Shown in pieces: positions 34,121-44,108 of a DNA stretch of 64,000 nt. A program made the position numbers and the translations under genes. Under the pieces are notes generated by a model, which made no database searches, had not been told where the DNA came from, and saw nothing but the letters and a program-made list of their open reading frames with translations. Positions within the stretch are counted from its first letter, which is position 1, and the number at the start of each line of letters is the position of its first letter. The stretch spans positions 124,001-188,000 of the forward strand of contig WOFQ01000036.1 of the NCBI GenBank assembly GCA_012184525.1. The letters run 5' to 3'. Source of the stretch: Xenoacremonium recifei. Its lineage: Eukaryota > Ascomycota > Sordariomycetes > Hypocreales > Nectriaceae.

Positions 34121-36622
34121 TCTTCGGGCGCAAGTATCCCGGCCGGGGCCCTGCACGATGCGAGACTAACGTGAACCCCAGATGCGCCCGGTGCCGCGAC
34201 ATGAAGGTCCGATGCTCGGGCACGTATCCGTGTACGCGATGTGAGCGCCGCAAAGAGGCATGCAGCTTCAAGCTGGAGGATGCGGCCACTGTGACCGTTT
34301 CCCGGAGGCATGATAGCCCATTTCACCCCGCGAGAGCCACCATTGGCCTATCAATGCTGACATCGCTCGTGATAGCTACCTCCAGTCGCTGGAAACCCAC
34401 GCGACTGGGGCTCATCGGGCCAGCCGTCGCCCATCGTCCTCGCCAGCCCGGGCAGTAGCAGCTCGTCGTAGCAGGAGTCCGGTTCGCTGGTCGACACCAG
34501 ACCGTGGTGTAGTCTCGGGTGAGAAGCCCCCTCCTGTCCTCCTGTCAGTCCTTTGCTTATACTTCTAGAAGGAATGCAACATCCGCATGTCTCCGAGGGC
34601 GAGCGTTCAAGAGGTTCGGTTGAGCCGACGTCGGCCGAGTTCTCTCAGAACCCCCTAGTGGACACTGGCGAGACCTTTGCTCGCGATGCCCATGGCAAAT
34701 ACTGTAAGTGTTCATTGGTTTAGCAAGACGCCTTATCGCGTGGCCTTTGTAAGCTCAGACAGACTTTCTTAGGGTACATGGGGCCGACATCGTCTTGGGC
34801 CTTCTGTCGACGCGTCCTCGCAAGTATCGGGAGCCGCATGCCCAAGCCGGAGCCTCCGGTCGACCCTTGGCACCTCCAGACTCTGAAGTTAACATGGACG
34901 CCGATCGGTTCAAACGAGCAGCCTAGTGTCGATGACTTGCCCTCACACGACTATGCTGTGTTTCTCATATCAACAGTTAGGTATCATCTGGGGCCTCTGT
35001 GCGAAATTGTCAATTATGAGTCCTTTCATCCACAACTAGCGCGGTTCTACGAGAATCCAGCCAGAGAGGCAAGGCGAGCGAGGCTATGGTACTCACAATT
35101 CCTCCTCCTCCTAGCTTTTGGCGAAGCTTTCACTCGTGCTGGATCAGGCAGATCCATCCCAGGCATCGACTATGCCTCCCGAGCACTCTCCTTAATTCCT
35201 AATCTTGTGCCAATGGATGAGAGCTCATTAGTTGCGGCAGAAGCTCTCTGCCTTGCTGCTTTGTACCTTCAAGCTCTCGATCTTAGGCTGCTGGCCTTTC
35301 AGCTTGTAAGCCTGTTAACTTCAGATCCATGATGCGGCAGCCTCACTGACGAAAAGCAGATAGGGCAAGGTCTTCGTATCTGTGTTATCGAGGGGTGGCA
35401 TAGACACATGCCTCCTGGAGAAGTCGGCACATATCGCTCGCAACGGTGCAATACCGTCTTTTGGACTGCATACATCATTGATCGAGAGTTCGGGACACTT
35501 GTCGGCGCACCAAGCTCCATCAGAGATGAGGACATAACCACGAAGCTACCATCCGAGATTGGGACAACTGTGGGCTCTGAGGCGCTAACTTTGCAGATCC
35601 GCCTCGCGCGTTTAACGGCGACCATTCTCACCGGTACGTCATTTTGAACACCCTCGGCTGAGTTTATTTCATGTTGCAGCGTCTGACGAGTTTAATCCAG
35701 GAGTTTACGGAGTAGAGCGCAATTCCAGCGGGACCTTGCTCAAAGACACTCAGTCAGTGTTGCATGGCATCGCAACAATCTCCAAAGACTTGAGCGCATT
35801 TTTGGGGAGCAATCTAGAGGGAACCAACGTCCGAACGTCCAAGATTGCCACGAGGCTTATCCTATCATACCACCAAGTGAGCTTTCTTCTTGTTTCGTGC
35901 ATGATCCCGTAGACTGATGTTTCTCTCAAGTGCGTGGTTCTGACAACGCGTCCGCTGGTCATGTGTCTCTTGCAAAGGCGACTGGCGAGAGGCGAATTGG
36001 CAAGGCCCATCCCCTCGGGTCCGATCAGCTCGCTATTGCAATCCTGCATATACTCGGCCCTAAATATATTAAAAACGTTAAAGGCGCTGGGTGACAGCAA
36101 TCTGGTTGGTATGTGGCCTGATGACACAATCGATATCAACGATAGACCGAGGACTGATTGGTGGTTCATACAGATTCCTTCCTCCCATTCCAGCTTGAAA
36201 CGGCATTCTCATCTGCGTTCCTACTATACATCATTGACGCAGTGTCGCCTGGATTTATTAATGACCAGTCATGGCTGACCATGGCACATGGTATATTTGA
36301 CATGATGATATCTCGGGGAAGCCCAGCGGCGCGATTGCGGAAGCGAGAATTTCAACGCCTGGAACAGCTTGTGATATCCTACCTTCAGGAGCCTTTAAGG
36401 GGAGATGGGGATCAGGCTGAGCAGACCGGCGAGCCCGATCCCACGGAAGATAATGAGAGGGCGGTCCAGGGCAGTCCGAGTAACACGCCTGACCCCAACT
36501 ACATGAGCGAGGCCTCTTGGGGACTTCTGGACGCCGGTGGGGGGTTCACCATGTCGCATTCTGAGATCCTCACCCTTGCCGAGGAGCTTCGTTTTGAGGA
36601 TTTTGCTTTTGAACAAATATGA
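34121..36622 (+). CDS. Zn2Cys6 transcription factor with fungal_trans domain
   Basis: Multi-exon gene; the 5' end is not fully resolved. The zinc cluster CARCRDMKVRCSGTYPCTRC with EAC has spacing C-x2-C-x6-C-x5-C-x2-C-x6-C (about 34183-34263), followed by a linker (SYLQSLETH). After the intron ending at 34772 the fungal-specific regulatory domain starts YMGPTSSWAFC. It continues through exons near 34773-35304 (LWYSQFLLLLAFGEAF), 35360-35630 (GLRICVIEGWHRH; VFWTAYIIDREFGTLVGAP) and 35700-35880. Exons at 35930-36106 and 36173-36622 join as LVDSFLPFQLETAFSS. The stop at 36620-36622 faces the dehydratase 72 bases away. Its position in the middle of the cluster suggests it is the pathway regulator. 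The exact exon-1 start and first two introns are uncertain. Confidence 0.85.
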
Positions 36623-36693
36623 TTGCAGAGCGTGCGGAGTTCTCATCAGCTATGGGTACATGGGTAAATTTTGGACTATCTGTTTATGCCAGG

Positions 36694-37905
36694 CTACCAT
36701 AGGTGTTCAAGGAGGAACCCTTGACGGAGAGGATCATTATCCTCTGCAACAAAAATATGGGACCCCGTATACGAGGCATATCCCTTGATTTGAACCGTTA
36801 TTGGCTTTGTAGTCAAGCCAAGCTGTGTGTAGTCAACACCATTCCTGTCAACCTCCCGCAGTGCTGTAGCAACGAACCCAGGACTCGCTCTAGACGAGTT
36901 GGAAACAACACTGTGATATGTCCAGGAGTCTCCTATCGCAAGTTCCCCCTTCGCAACAGCCACTGCCACGCGTGCCGCTGCCATGCTGCCAGTCGGTGAT
37001 CTGTCGATGTGCTGATTGTCACTGAAAAGATAAAGGCCCGTCTCTGCACCGCGTGTCCCCTTGCAGGCCATTCCGAGGCTTTTGTCCACCACCATGACGC
37101 CGAAGAGCGAGCCGGGACTGTCATCACCAGTCTTTTTGAGCTGAGATCGATATCGAGGATTTCCGTTGATCTCCTCTCTGATCCTCCTTGTCGCAAGTTT
37201 GATAGCCTCCAGGTCCGGCTTGTTCCTAAAGGTGTCGGCCGGAAAGCCCAGCTCTTGGATCGAAACCTGGCAACTGAAGGCGCTGCAGTAGGCCAAAGAC
37301 ACTGTAACATTGTCTTTTTCACCGAGTTCAGGCCATCGATATTCTAGCGGGATCGCCACCTTCATCTCCGTGCTTAGGGCATAGGCCGGGATGGCGTTGA
37401 AAGTGATCGGACGCGTTGGGTCTGACCGTGAGCCGTCCGGAGTGGTTGGCACAGTAATCTCGACGAGCCCGCCCGGTGTGTGCAGGACAACTAGAGTTGT
37501 TAAGGTGTGCGGATCATGCTCCAGGCGGTTCCTTTGAGGGAACACGCTTTCATCATGAGTGTCGACCAGGAAGCGGCCCAAAGCTATTGTCGCATGACCA
37601 CACATGTTGCTGTATCCGCCGGGATGAATGTAAAGAACGCCCATATGTGCCCTGCCGTCTTTCGTGTACTCAGTGTTGGGCCGTAGGATAGCCCCAAACA
37701 TGTCGAAATGCCCCCGGGGCTCGCAGAGGATGCGTCTTCGGATATGGTCATGCTTCTCCGCAGCCTCTACCTTCTGCTCCTGCAGACTCCCAGACAGCTC
37801 CGGATAGCCCCTGACGATTATTCTCGTCGGCATCCCGACTGTATGCAACTCAATGCAGGTGATCGGCTCATAAGCCGGCCTCTCAAAGCCCTTGAACACA
37901 TCCAT
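36694..37905 (-). CDS. Proline racemase-family enzyme, probable trans-3-hydroxy-L-proline dehydratase
   Basis: 403 residues, one exon, ATG at 37905 (the frame is open upstream only from a TTG). Proline-racemase fold landmarks: LHTVGMPTRIIV near residue 21, RGHFDMFGAIL (about 64-73), the first catalytic-site motif YSNMCGHATIALGR with Cys102, and the second DRSPTGSMAAAR with Thr305. In this family Cys/Cys marks racemases and 4-hydroxyproline epimerases, whereas Cys/Thr marks trans-3-hydroxy-L-proline dehydratase, which yields delta1-pyrroline-2-carboxylate. This gene is Cys/Thr. Its neighbours (OCD-family reductase, Zn2Cys6 regulator, MFS carrier) complete a plausible pathway to proline. It shares an 0.8-kb divergent promoter with the MFS gene. 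Substrate not proven. Confidence 0.87.
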   Translation of the reverse strand: MDVFKGFERPAYEPITCIELHTVGMPTRIIVRGYPELSGSLQEQKVEAAEKHDHIRRRILCEPRGHFDMFGAILRPNTEYTKDGRAHMGVLYIHPGGYSNMCGHATIALGRFLVDTHDESVFPQRNRLEHDPHTLTTLVVLHTPGGLVEITVPTTPDGSRSDPTRPITFNAIPAYALSTEMKVAIPLEYRWPELGEKDNVTVSLAYCSAFSCQVSIQELGFPADTFRNKPDLEAIKLATRRIREEINGNPRYRSQLKKTGDDSPGSLFGVMVVDKSLGMACKGTRGAETGLYLFSDNQHIDRSPTGSMAAARVAVAVAKGELAIGDSWTYHSVVSNSSRASPGFVATALREVDRNGVDYTQLGLTTKPITVQIKGYASYTGSHIFVAEDNDPLRQGFLLEHLW

Positions 37906-38727
37906 CGTGGAACGACAGCCTGTGGCCAAGGAAAGGAGAGTCAGTCACGAAGAGAGAGAAAATACCGAACACGGGCTTTTCGTCGCAAGACTAGCAATTC
38001 GATATTTCTCCCTGGCTGAGTATTTTTAGCATTGCGGTAGGAGGCCCGAGAACGGTGACGGGCGTATTGCCGGATGTCCCGACTTGTGGAGGAAGGGATT
38101 CAGAGTGGGGCCGGCCATCTCGGCCCCGTATCTCGAGCCGAGATTGCTCCTCTCATCTGTCCAATGTTATCTAGGTTCTGACAAATGGAAATATTCAATC
38201 ATAGGAAGCTAATAAGCTAGCTAGGGATAGTCAATGAAATAGATTCCTTGACATTGAATACAGGGAGAAGCGCCGGACTATTCAGCATGGGGCTAGTAAG
38301 TATCATTGTGTATTCTCGGGCTAGTTATCCAAGCTCAAGTCAGAAAAAAATAATAAATAAATGCCAGTTCTTCAAGCGGAGTCAGAAGTACATAGAACAT
38401 GTATAGTGTTGAAAAGAGACGAGCCACATGTTTTAAAGTGACTCCTCCGGGTTGACGCATGTGAAAAAAAAAATACTTTGCTGTCGGTTTTCCAAGGAGC
38501 CGTTCAACGTAGCCGCGTCAACGGCCGCTCGATCAAGTCACTACCATAAGTCGTGCTATGGCGCGATCGCGCAGTGGACCAGGCTTATCTCGGAAGACCC
38601 GAGATATAGAGCCGTTTCCTCTCGCGGTCTAGGTGCTATGTATATAGGTTCAACCTTGACCTCTTAGACAATCCAGCTGACTCTTCGTTCCCACCCATTG
38701 TTTTCAGTTGACCATTTCGATTACACC
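37906..38727. promoter_or_regulatory. Divergent promoter between dehydratase and MFS transporter
   Basis: A 7-bp perfect inverted repeat, ATCTCGG then 14 bases then CCGAGAT (38117-38144), carries outward-facing CGG/CCG triplets, a Zn2Cys6-type operator candidate. A TATA-like tgtatatagg lies at about 38638-38647, some 80 bases before the MFS start. No gene is seen. Confidence 0.45.
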
Positions 38728-40474
38728 ATGGCCACCGAAGGCAAGAGCCTGGAATTGAACGAGATGGGGCGAAGCCTGACCGAAGAGGCCGGCGACGTGG
38801 AACTCATGACCAACGGCCTCACCCCGGCTAGGGCTCGGCGTCTATTGCTCAAGACCGACCTCGTGGTCATGCCCCTGGCTATCTTTACCATGACACTGGC
38901 TTTCCTAGACAAGGTATACAGTCCCTCTACAAGCCAATCGGTTTCATCATTGGAAACTAATTCAGGACGACAGAACGGTCTAGGCTATGCTGCTATTTAC
39001 GGGATCAAGGAGGACACGCACCTCAAAGGCCAGGAATATAGCTGGCTCGGAAGCATCTTTTACTTCGGCTACCTCTTCATGGAGTTCCCCAACACGTGGA
39101 TCATCACTAAAGTCCCGATCGGTAAATACATGGGTGTGTGTATATGGCTCTGGGGGGCTGCTATCTGCCTGATGGCTGCTTGCCACAATTTCGCCGGTCT
39201 GGCTGCTATTCGCTTCTTCCTCGGCGTTTTCGAGGCGGCTCTGTTGCCCTGCATGCTGGTGGTTAATTCGATGTGGTATCGACGAGAAGAACAGCCCTTA
39301 CGGACAGCCTTCTGGTACAATACTTTTGCTGGGATTTTCGGTGGTATACTCTCTTATGCGATCGGCCATATGAATGGCTCGCTGCCGACGTGGAAGGTAT
39401 GTAGAACCCATCCTTGCTTGGCGTTGAAATCATCCTTAACGTGAAGCCTCTGTAGTATATCTTCATCATCTACGGCTCTGTGACCTTGGCTGTTGGCTTT
39501 GCCCTATTCTTCGGACTACCGGACCACCCCTCCAAGGCATGGTTCTTCAACGAAGAGGAAAGAAAACTTGCGCTGACCAGACTGGCGGCGAACCAAACAG
39601 GCGTTGATTCGCGTAAGGTATATATACATCCTATGGATGCGCGCCCATTTGGCACGGACGGTTCTGGGACTAACTCCCTGGTGTCTAGAAATTCAACCCC
39701 CAACACATCGTCGAGGCACTTAAGGACCCGAAATTCTCGTGCATCATCATTGGTGTCTTCGCGTACGCAATCACCAACGCCGGCGTCACGAACTTCAATC
39801 CCCTGATCATCGCTGGGTACGGCTTCAGCAAGTCTAAAACAGTACTCATGGCCACGCCTCAGGCTGCAGTCGCTATGGTCAGCCAGGCGTCCCTGACCGC
39901 GATAACCTTTTGGAGACCAAACTTGCGCTGCATTTTCTGGATTATCACAGCGCTTATCGGCCTCTGTGGTGCGGTGATGGTGCACGTCCTTGACGTCAAC
40001 GTTGCTCGAGATGCCTCCCTAGCTGGCGTCTACCTGATGGGATTTTATAATGTTCCCTTCGTTTTTATGCTGAGCCTCTCTTCCTCAAATACAGCAGGCG
40101 CCACGAAGAAGAGCTTTATGGGAGCTTCAGTGGCTGTTTCTTATGGTAAGCTTTCCTCTATATACACGAATTTGCCGTATGGTTTGAGCACATCGCTAAT
40201 GAAGAGTCTTCTCACAGCCGTCGGTAACATTGTCGGTCCTCAATTCTTCCTTACCAGCCAAGCACCAAAATACGGACTAGGCATCGGCGCAATGCTCTGT
40301 GCGTTCGCAGTTATGGCAGTAACTGGCTTGGCATACACTATCATTTGCGTCCTCGAGAACAAAGCTCGCGATGCAAAATACGGGAAACCACACGACAATA
40401 TTCTCGCGAGTTTCGAGGCGGAGAGTGAAGATGCTACGGACATTCAGAACCATAACTTCCGGTATAGCTATTAG
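38728..40474 (+). CDS. MFS transporter, anion:cation symporter (Dal5-like) family
   Basis: Five exons (38728-38913, 38974-39396, 39456-39617, 39689-40145, 40218-40474) splice in phase to 494 residues. The start has an ideal context (caccATGGCC). Family features: MPLAIFTMTLAFLDKNGLGY in the first membrane segment, YSWLGSIFYFGYLFMEFPNTW, RFFLGVFEAALLP with the conserved R-F-x-L-G-x-x-E-A motif, MWYRREEQPLRTAFWYN and LPDHPSKAWFFNEEER before the central loop. Twelve membrane segments are expected. Dal5-type carriers bring allantoate, carboxylates, vitamins or dipeptides across the plasma membrane. In this cluster, uptake of hydroxyproline or a related acid is a reasonable inference. Confidence 0.92.
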
Positions 40475-40675
40475 GTCCGATCTTGTGAAGTAATTGAGGC
40501 CATTAGATTCTCTTAAGAAAGTTGGCTGCTATTCTATCCTAAGCATTTGGGCTCTTGATTTGCAACGAGACTTGTTAACAAGACCTGCAACGTTTGTTGC
40601 AAACCCCAGAAATAAGAAATAGTCTATAATACTGACAACCTATGTGAACTAAACTCCATCTTAAATCCGATTTGT
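40475..40675. other. Short spacer
   Basis: The 3' flanks of the MFS gene and the ankyrin pseudogene. Nothing recognised. Confidence 0.4.
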
Positions 40676-41572
40676 CTACGGTGTTTCCAAAAATGCTGCG
40701 ACCTCAGAATGGCCCATCCTCTTCGCGCAGTCTCGGGGAATTTGCCCTTTGGTATCTTTAATGTTTCTGTCTGCGCCCCGTTCCGTCAAAAACAGCACAA
40801 CTTCTAGCTTCCCAGCTTCTGCTGCCTTATGGAGAGGTGTCCCAAGACCCATGAAAGGGAACATCCTTTGTGAGTTTGGGTGGTTCTCATACATCGAGGA
40901 GTTCATGTCGGCACCCTTGTTAAGCAACAGTGTCATGACTTCGATAGTATCTGAAGGTCAGTCGATCGCATGTTGCAGAAGTTCGCCTTTCTGAATATCC
41001 CCATGCTCGAGCAGCTTTTCTAATACAGCGGGTGGACTATCCTCGACTGCATAAGATAAGGGCGTAACGTCAATGTAAGTCTGCTTGTTCAGATCCGCCC
41101 CATGGTCAATAAGCCAGAGGGCCATTTCTTCGTCCTTGACAGCCCATCTATACGCAGTCAGTCGATCTCTCTATATTTGAAGCTTTTCAGCTCACCCTAG
41201 GACAGGCGGTTCTGTTTCACTGACAGGTTTGTTGATATCCCATCCATACTCCAAGAAGGCGGAAATTGCACCTTTCGCCCTACACCGAATTGCCTCCATA
41301 GCATAAGTGTAGACCATGGACATGCCTTAACGCAGCAATTCTGAAACAAATGCCACATTATCATGGTGAATTGCTTCGCGCATGACGGGTGCGAGGTCCC
41401 CCAGGTTGATGCGCTTGCTGGTATTCGAAGCAAGGTACGTTTGAAGGACTATCCTAAAGGCGGGAAGGTCGTTGGAGGATACCAACGCCTTCAGTTCTTC
41501 AACTGTTTCATCTGGTATACATGGCGGGGGAGTGAAAAGCCCCGCAGGGTTTTAGAGATCAAGGAGGCTCAT
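40676..41572 (-). pseudogene. Ankyrin-repeat protein gene with three in-frame stops
   Basis: A continuous frame runs from ATG 41572 (MSLLDL) to the stop at 40676, with one 48-nt intron (41148-41195, gtgagc...tatag) that keeps the frame. There are no frameshifts. Ankyrin units are readable: AFVSELLR, AISAFLEYGWDINKP, MALWLIDHGADLNKQ, LEKLLEHGDIQKG, MTLLLNKGADMNSS and TPLHKAAEAGKLEVVLFL. Three internal stops interrupt it: TAA at 41552-41554 (codon 7), TAA at 41327-41329 and TGA at 40958-40960. Each can be explained by one C-to-T change (CAA to TAA twice, CGA to TGA). The intact protein would have had about 282 residues. Such proteins are common, rapidly evolving accessory genes in fungi; function unknown. 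Confidence 0.88.
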
Positions 41573-41958
41573 GATGCGATATGATGGCGATGGAAGTGGG
41601 GTTTAGCAGTCTGGTCTGGCAGTTTGGAGTAGCTCTCCATATATATCCGAATGCAGCCCTCGCTCAGCCATACATTTCGGAAAGGGATAAAATCTAACTC
41701 CGATCCAGCAAGCGAATCACTCGGAAGCTGACATTCGGGTAATCGCCTGATTAGTCCAACTTCTCCCAGCTATTTTGGCAGACACACCTTTGGTTTGAAT
41801 AATGCACAGGAAGCATCATTAGTAGATCCTTTTTTATCAGGGAAGCCAATATCGAAGAAGATGCCGATGCTCAATCGTGAGTGTTATTAAATAAGAGAGC
41901 TATTGAATCAAGGGCCTTGGTGGATGAGTCCCGAGGAACAGAACCCCCAATCTTCAGC
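41573..41958. other. Spacer
   Basis: Divergent upstream regions of the ankyrin pseudogene and the broken cyclase gene. Nothing recognised. Confidence 0.4.
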
Positions 41959-42990
41959 ATGGTCACTCCTCAGTTTAGTTCCCAATCTCGGCCTCGGTTT
42001 GAAGGCATCCCGTTTCATCCTAAGGAAGCACCATTCTCGGCATAGGGTCTATGGGGTGAGGATGGCGAGCTCGGGACACTCAATCTCCTTACTCCAGAGG
42101 TCGTTAAGAAGGCCGCCTCTGAAGTCAGAACTGGGGATATAATCCCACTTAGGTCAGTAATTATCCATCACTTACATAGGTCTTGGAGGTTAGCATCCGT
42201 AGACATAACCTAACGAATGCCGCCTCTCTAGCCTCCCTCTTGACGCCTTTGTCTAACCAATGAATCCGGTCAGAAAGTCCTGCTCTCATCAGATCATTGC
42301 GAAAGGACATGCGAACGATGAGGAATTACGTCTACTCCCGTACTTCAAATTTCTCGATGAAGCGAACTAACACGCACAATACTTAACAGCTCAGCATAAA
42401 CACCCAAGGGTCCAGTCATTGGGATTGGCCGCGGCATTATCCCTACCAAGCCAGCCACAAGTACTATAATGGTGCTATTCAGAATGATATTTCCGGACCT
42501 GAAGCTAATAAGAGAATCGGGATCCAGAATGAGTTTTCCTCGTCGACACTGTGCCTGTTCTTCTTTCATCCATCGTGTAGGATCTCGTGTGATGGACTAA
42601 TGATTCTACCAGATGTCGCTAGGAAGACCGTCGCCGGTCGCGGCGTTCTACTGGATTGGTATTCATGGTCTCAGAAGCAGGGACTCAGCATTAATTGCTT
42701 TGATGCTGTGGAGATTCCTATAGAGCAGCTGATCACGGTTGCAATCCACCAGAAAGTTCAATTCCTGGCAGGTGACATCTTGCTCATTCGTACTGGATGG
42801 CTTTCGACGTATCGCACCCTCTCCAAAATTGAACAAGCTGAACTATCGCACAGGGTAACTCGCTCGTCTTGCGGTGTTGAAGCAAGCGAGGAGAGCATTC
42901 GCTGGCATTGGGATCACGCTTTCGCGGCCGTCGCAAGCGATACAGTAGCTTACGAGGCCTGGCCGAGCCGTAAACCATATGACGTAGCTC
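41959..42990 (+). pseudogene. 5' part of a cyclase-family (PF04199-type) gene, cut by an inversion
   Basis: ATG at 41959 starts MVTPQFSSQSRPRFEGIPF. Then a TAG at 42043-42045 replaces the Trp of SA-W-GLWG (TGG to TAG) before GEDGELGTLNLLTPEVV, the family signature. Later exons read HYPYQASHKYYNGAIQND-ISGPEANKRIGIQN (about 42434-42530) and, from about 42608, VARKTVAGRGVLLDWYSW, GDILLIRTGW and ASDTVAYEAWPSRKPYDVAL, ending near 42990. The missing C-terminus (F-I-SGWGM-L-IGE...) is on the minus strand at 13449-13286. Members of this metal-dependent family, related to kynurenine formamidase, hydrolyse amides or lactones. The gene neighbours the MFS/dehydratase cluster and may once have belonged to it. 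Confidence 0.88.
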
Positions 42991-43776
42991 TACAATCCCA
43001 CCGTCGAGCTCAAACGTTGCATAGGCCGCATCATCAGCCGTACACTTGTAGACCTTACCCTGCTCATCGACCCTCTCTGGGATGTGCGTCGCCCCTTTGC
43101 AGGTTAAGGAGCGGACCTCGCCAAAGAGGTCCTGCAGCACGTACTGCCAGTGACATAGCATGTCACTGATAAAGCCACCATCGTCTTCTTTACGGTAGTT
43201 CCAGCTGGGACGCTGCGGCAATACAGGACCCTTGCCATCAAAGACCCAGTACCCAAATTCGCCGCGGACTGAGAGCACCTGGCCAAAGAAGCCTGAATCA
43301 AGCAATGTCTTCGGCTTGACCAATCTAGGGAGCCATAGCTTGTCCTGAACGACACCATTCTTAACACCTGCTGCCTTGGCGAGCTGGTATAGCTCATAGG
43401 CCTCTGCTGAGGATACAGCGATTGGCTTCTCGCAGTAGACGTGCTTGCCCTTGGCGATCGCCTTTTTCACAGCATCAGCTCTTCGACCTGTCGTCTGTGC
43501 ATCAAAATAGATAATATTGCGCGGGTCGTCAAGCGCCGCATCTAGGTCCGTTGTAGACCTGGCAACCTCATGGGCGACACATAACTCTCGCAACTTGAGG
43601 GGATTGCGCCCAACGAGGATGGGATCGGGCATAATAACTTCCCCGTCGGCAAGCTTGATACCACCCTGCTGCCGGATGGCGCAAATAGAGCGAATTAGGT
43701 GCTGGTTCGTGCCCATGCGACCCGTGACGCCGTTCATAATGATCCCGACATTGTGGTCTACCGGCGATGCCTCCAT
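42991..43776 (-). pseudogene. 5' part of a Gfo/Idh/MocA oxidoreductase gene, cut by an inversion
   Basis: ATG at 43776 (MEASPVDHNVGIIMNGVTGR). The frame is intact for 262 codons: nucleotide-binding GVTGRMGTNQHL, DPILVGRN, IIYFDAQTT, the family hallmark EKPIAVS after KGKHVYC, NGVVQDKLWLPRLVKP, FDGKGPVLPQRPSWNYR, and DDAAYATFELDGGIV. At the last Val (42991) homology ends abruptly. The frame runs on for 69 meaningless codons antisense to the cyclase fragment, to a stop at 42784. The C-terminal third lies at 13450-13826 on the plus strand. The product would bind NAD but lack the rest of the substrate domain. Fungal relatives act on sugars, inositols or shikimate-like compounds; the exact substrate is unknown. 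Confidence 0.9.
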
Positions 43777-44108
43777 TTCGAGGTTGTTGGTCAGAAAGGA
43801 ACGAAGATGAAAAGGAATGAAGACTTGACGTGAAGAAAATGGAGTCGGCGTAGCCAACTTAGATTATCACCTCGGCGTATATATTGACCGTGACATACTC
43901 CGAGATGGCCCAAGACTAAGACGCCGGTATGACGCCTCCGAGGATAATCGCTGAATGCTAAGCCTGCGAACCATCCCCACCCTCCACCCTCCAAGAACCG
44001 TTTAAGGCCAACATGTTGAATGATGGCCATCGTTGTCTCTGACCTGGAACAGATCCGTGCATTCCACGCTTTCATTGATTCAGCAATATCTGCGAAACCA
44101 CTTCAACC
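43777..44108. promoter_or_regulatory. Divergent promoter of the Gfo/Idh and dehydroquinase genes
   Basis: 332 bases between the two start codons, on opposite strands, suggesting coordinated expression before the Gfo/Idh gene was broken. No clear operator is seen. Confidence 0.35.

Noticed and set aside
13449..42991. Explaining the split genes by two unrelated gene-fragment duplications
   Set aside because: The four fragments meet reciprocally at the same two points with no overlap between the halves, which independent duplications would not give. Misassembly remains possible and is stated as the refuting test.
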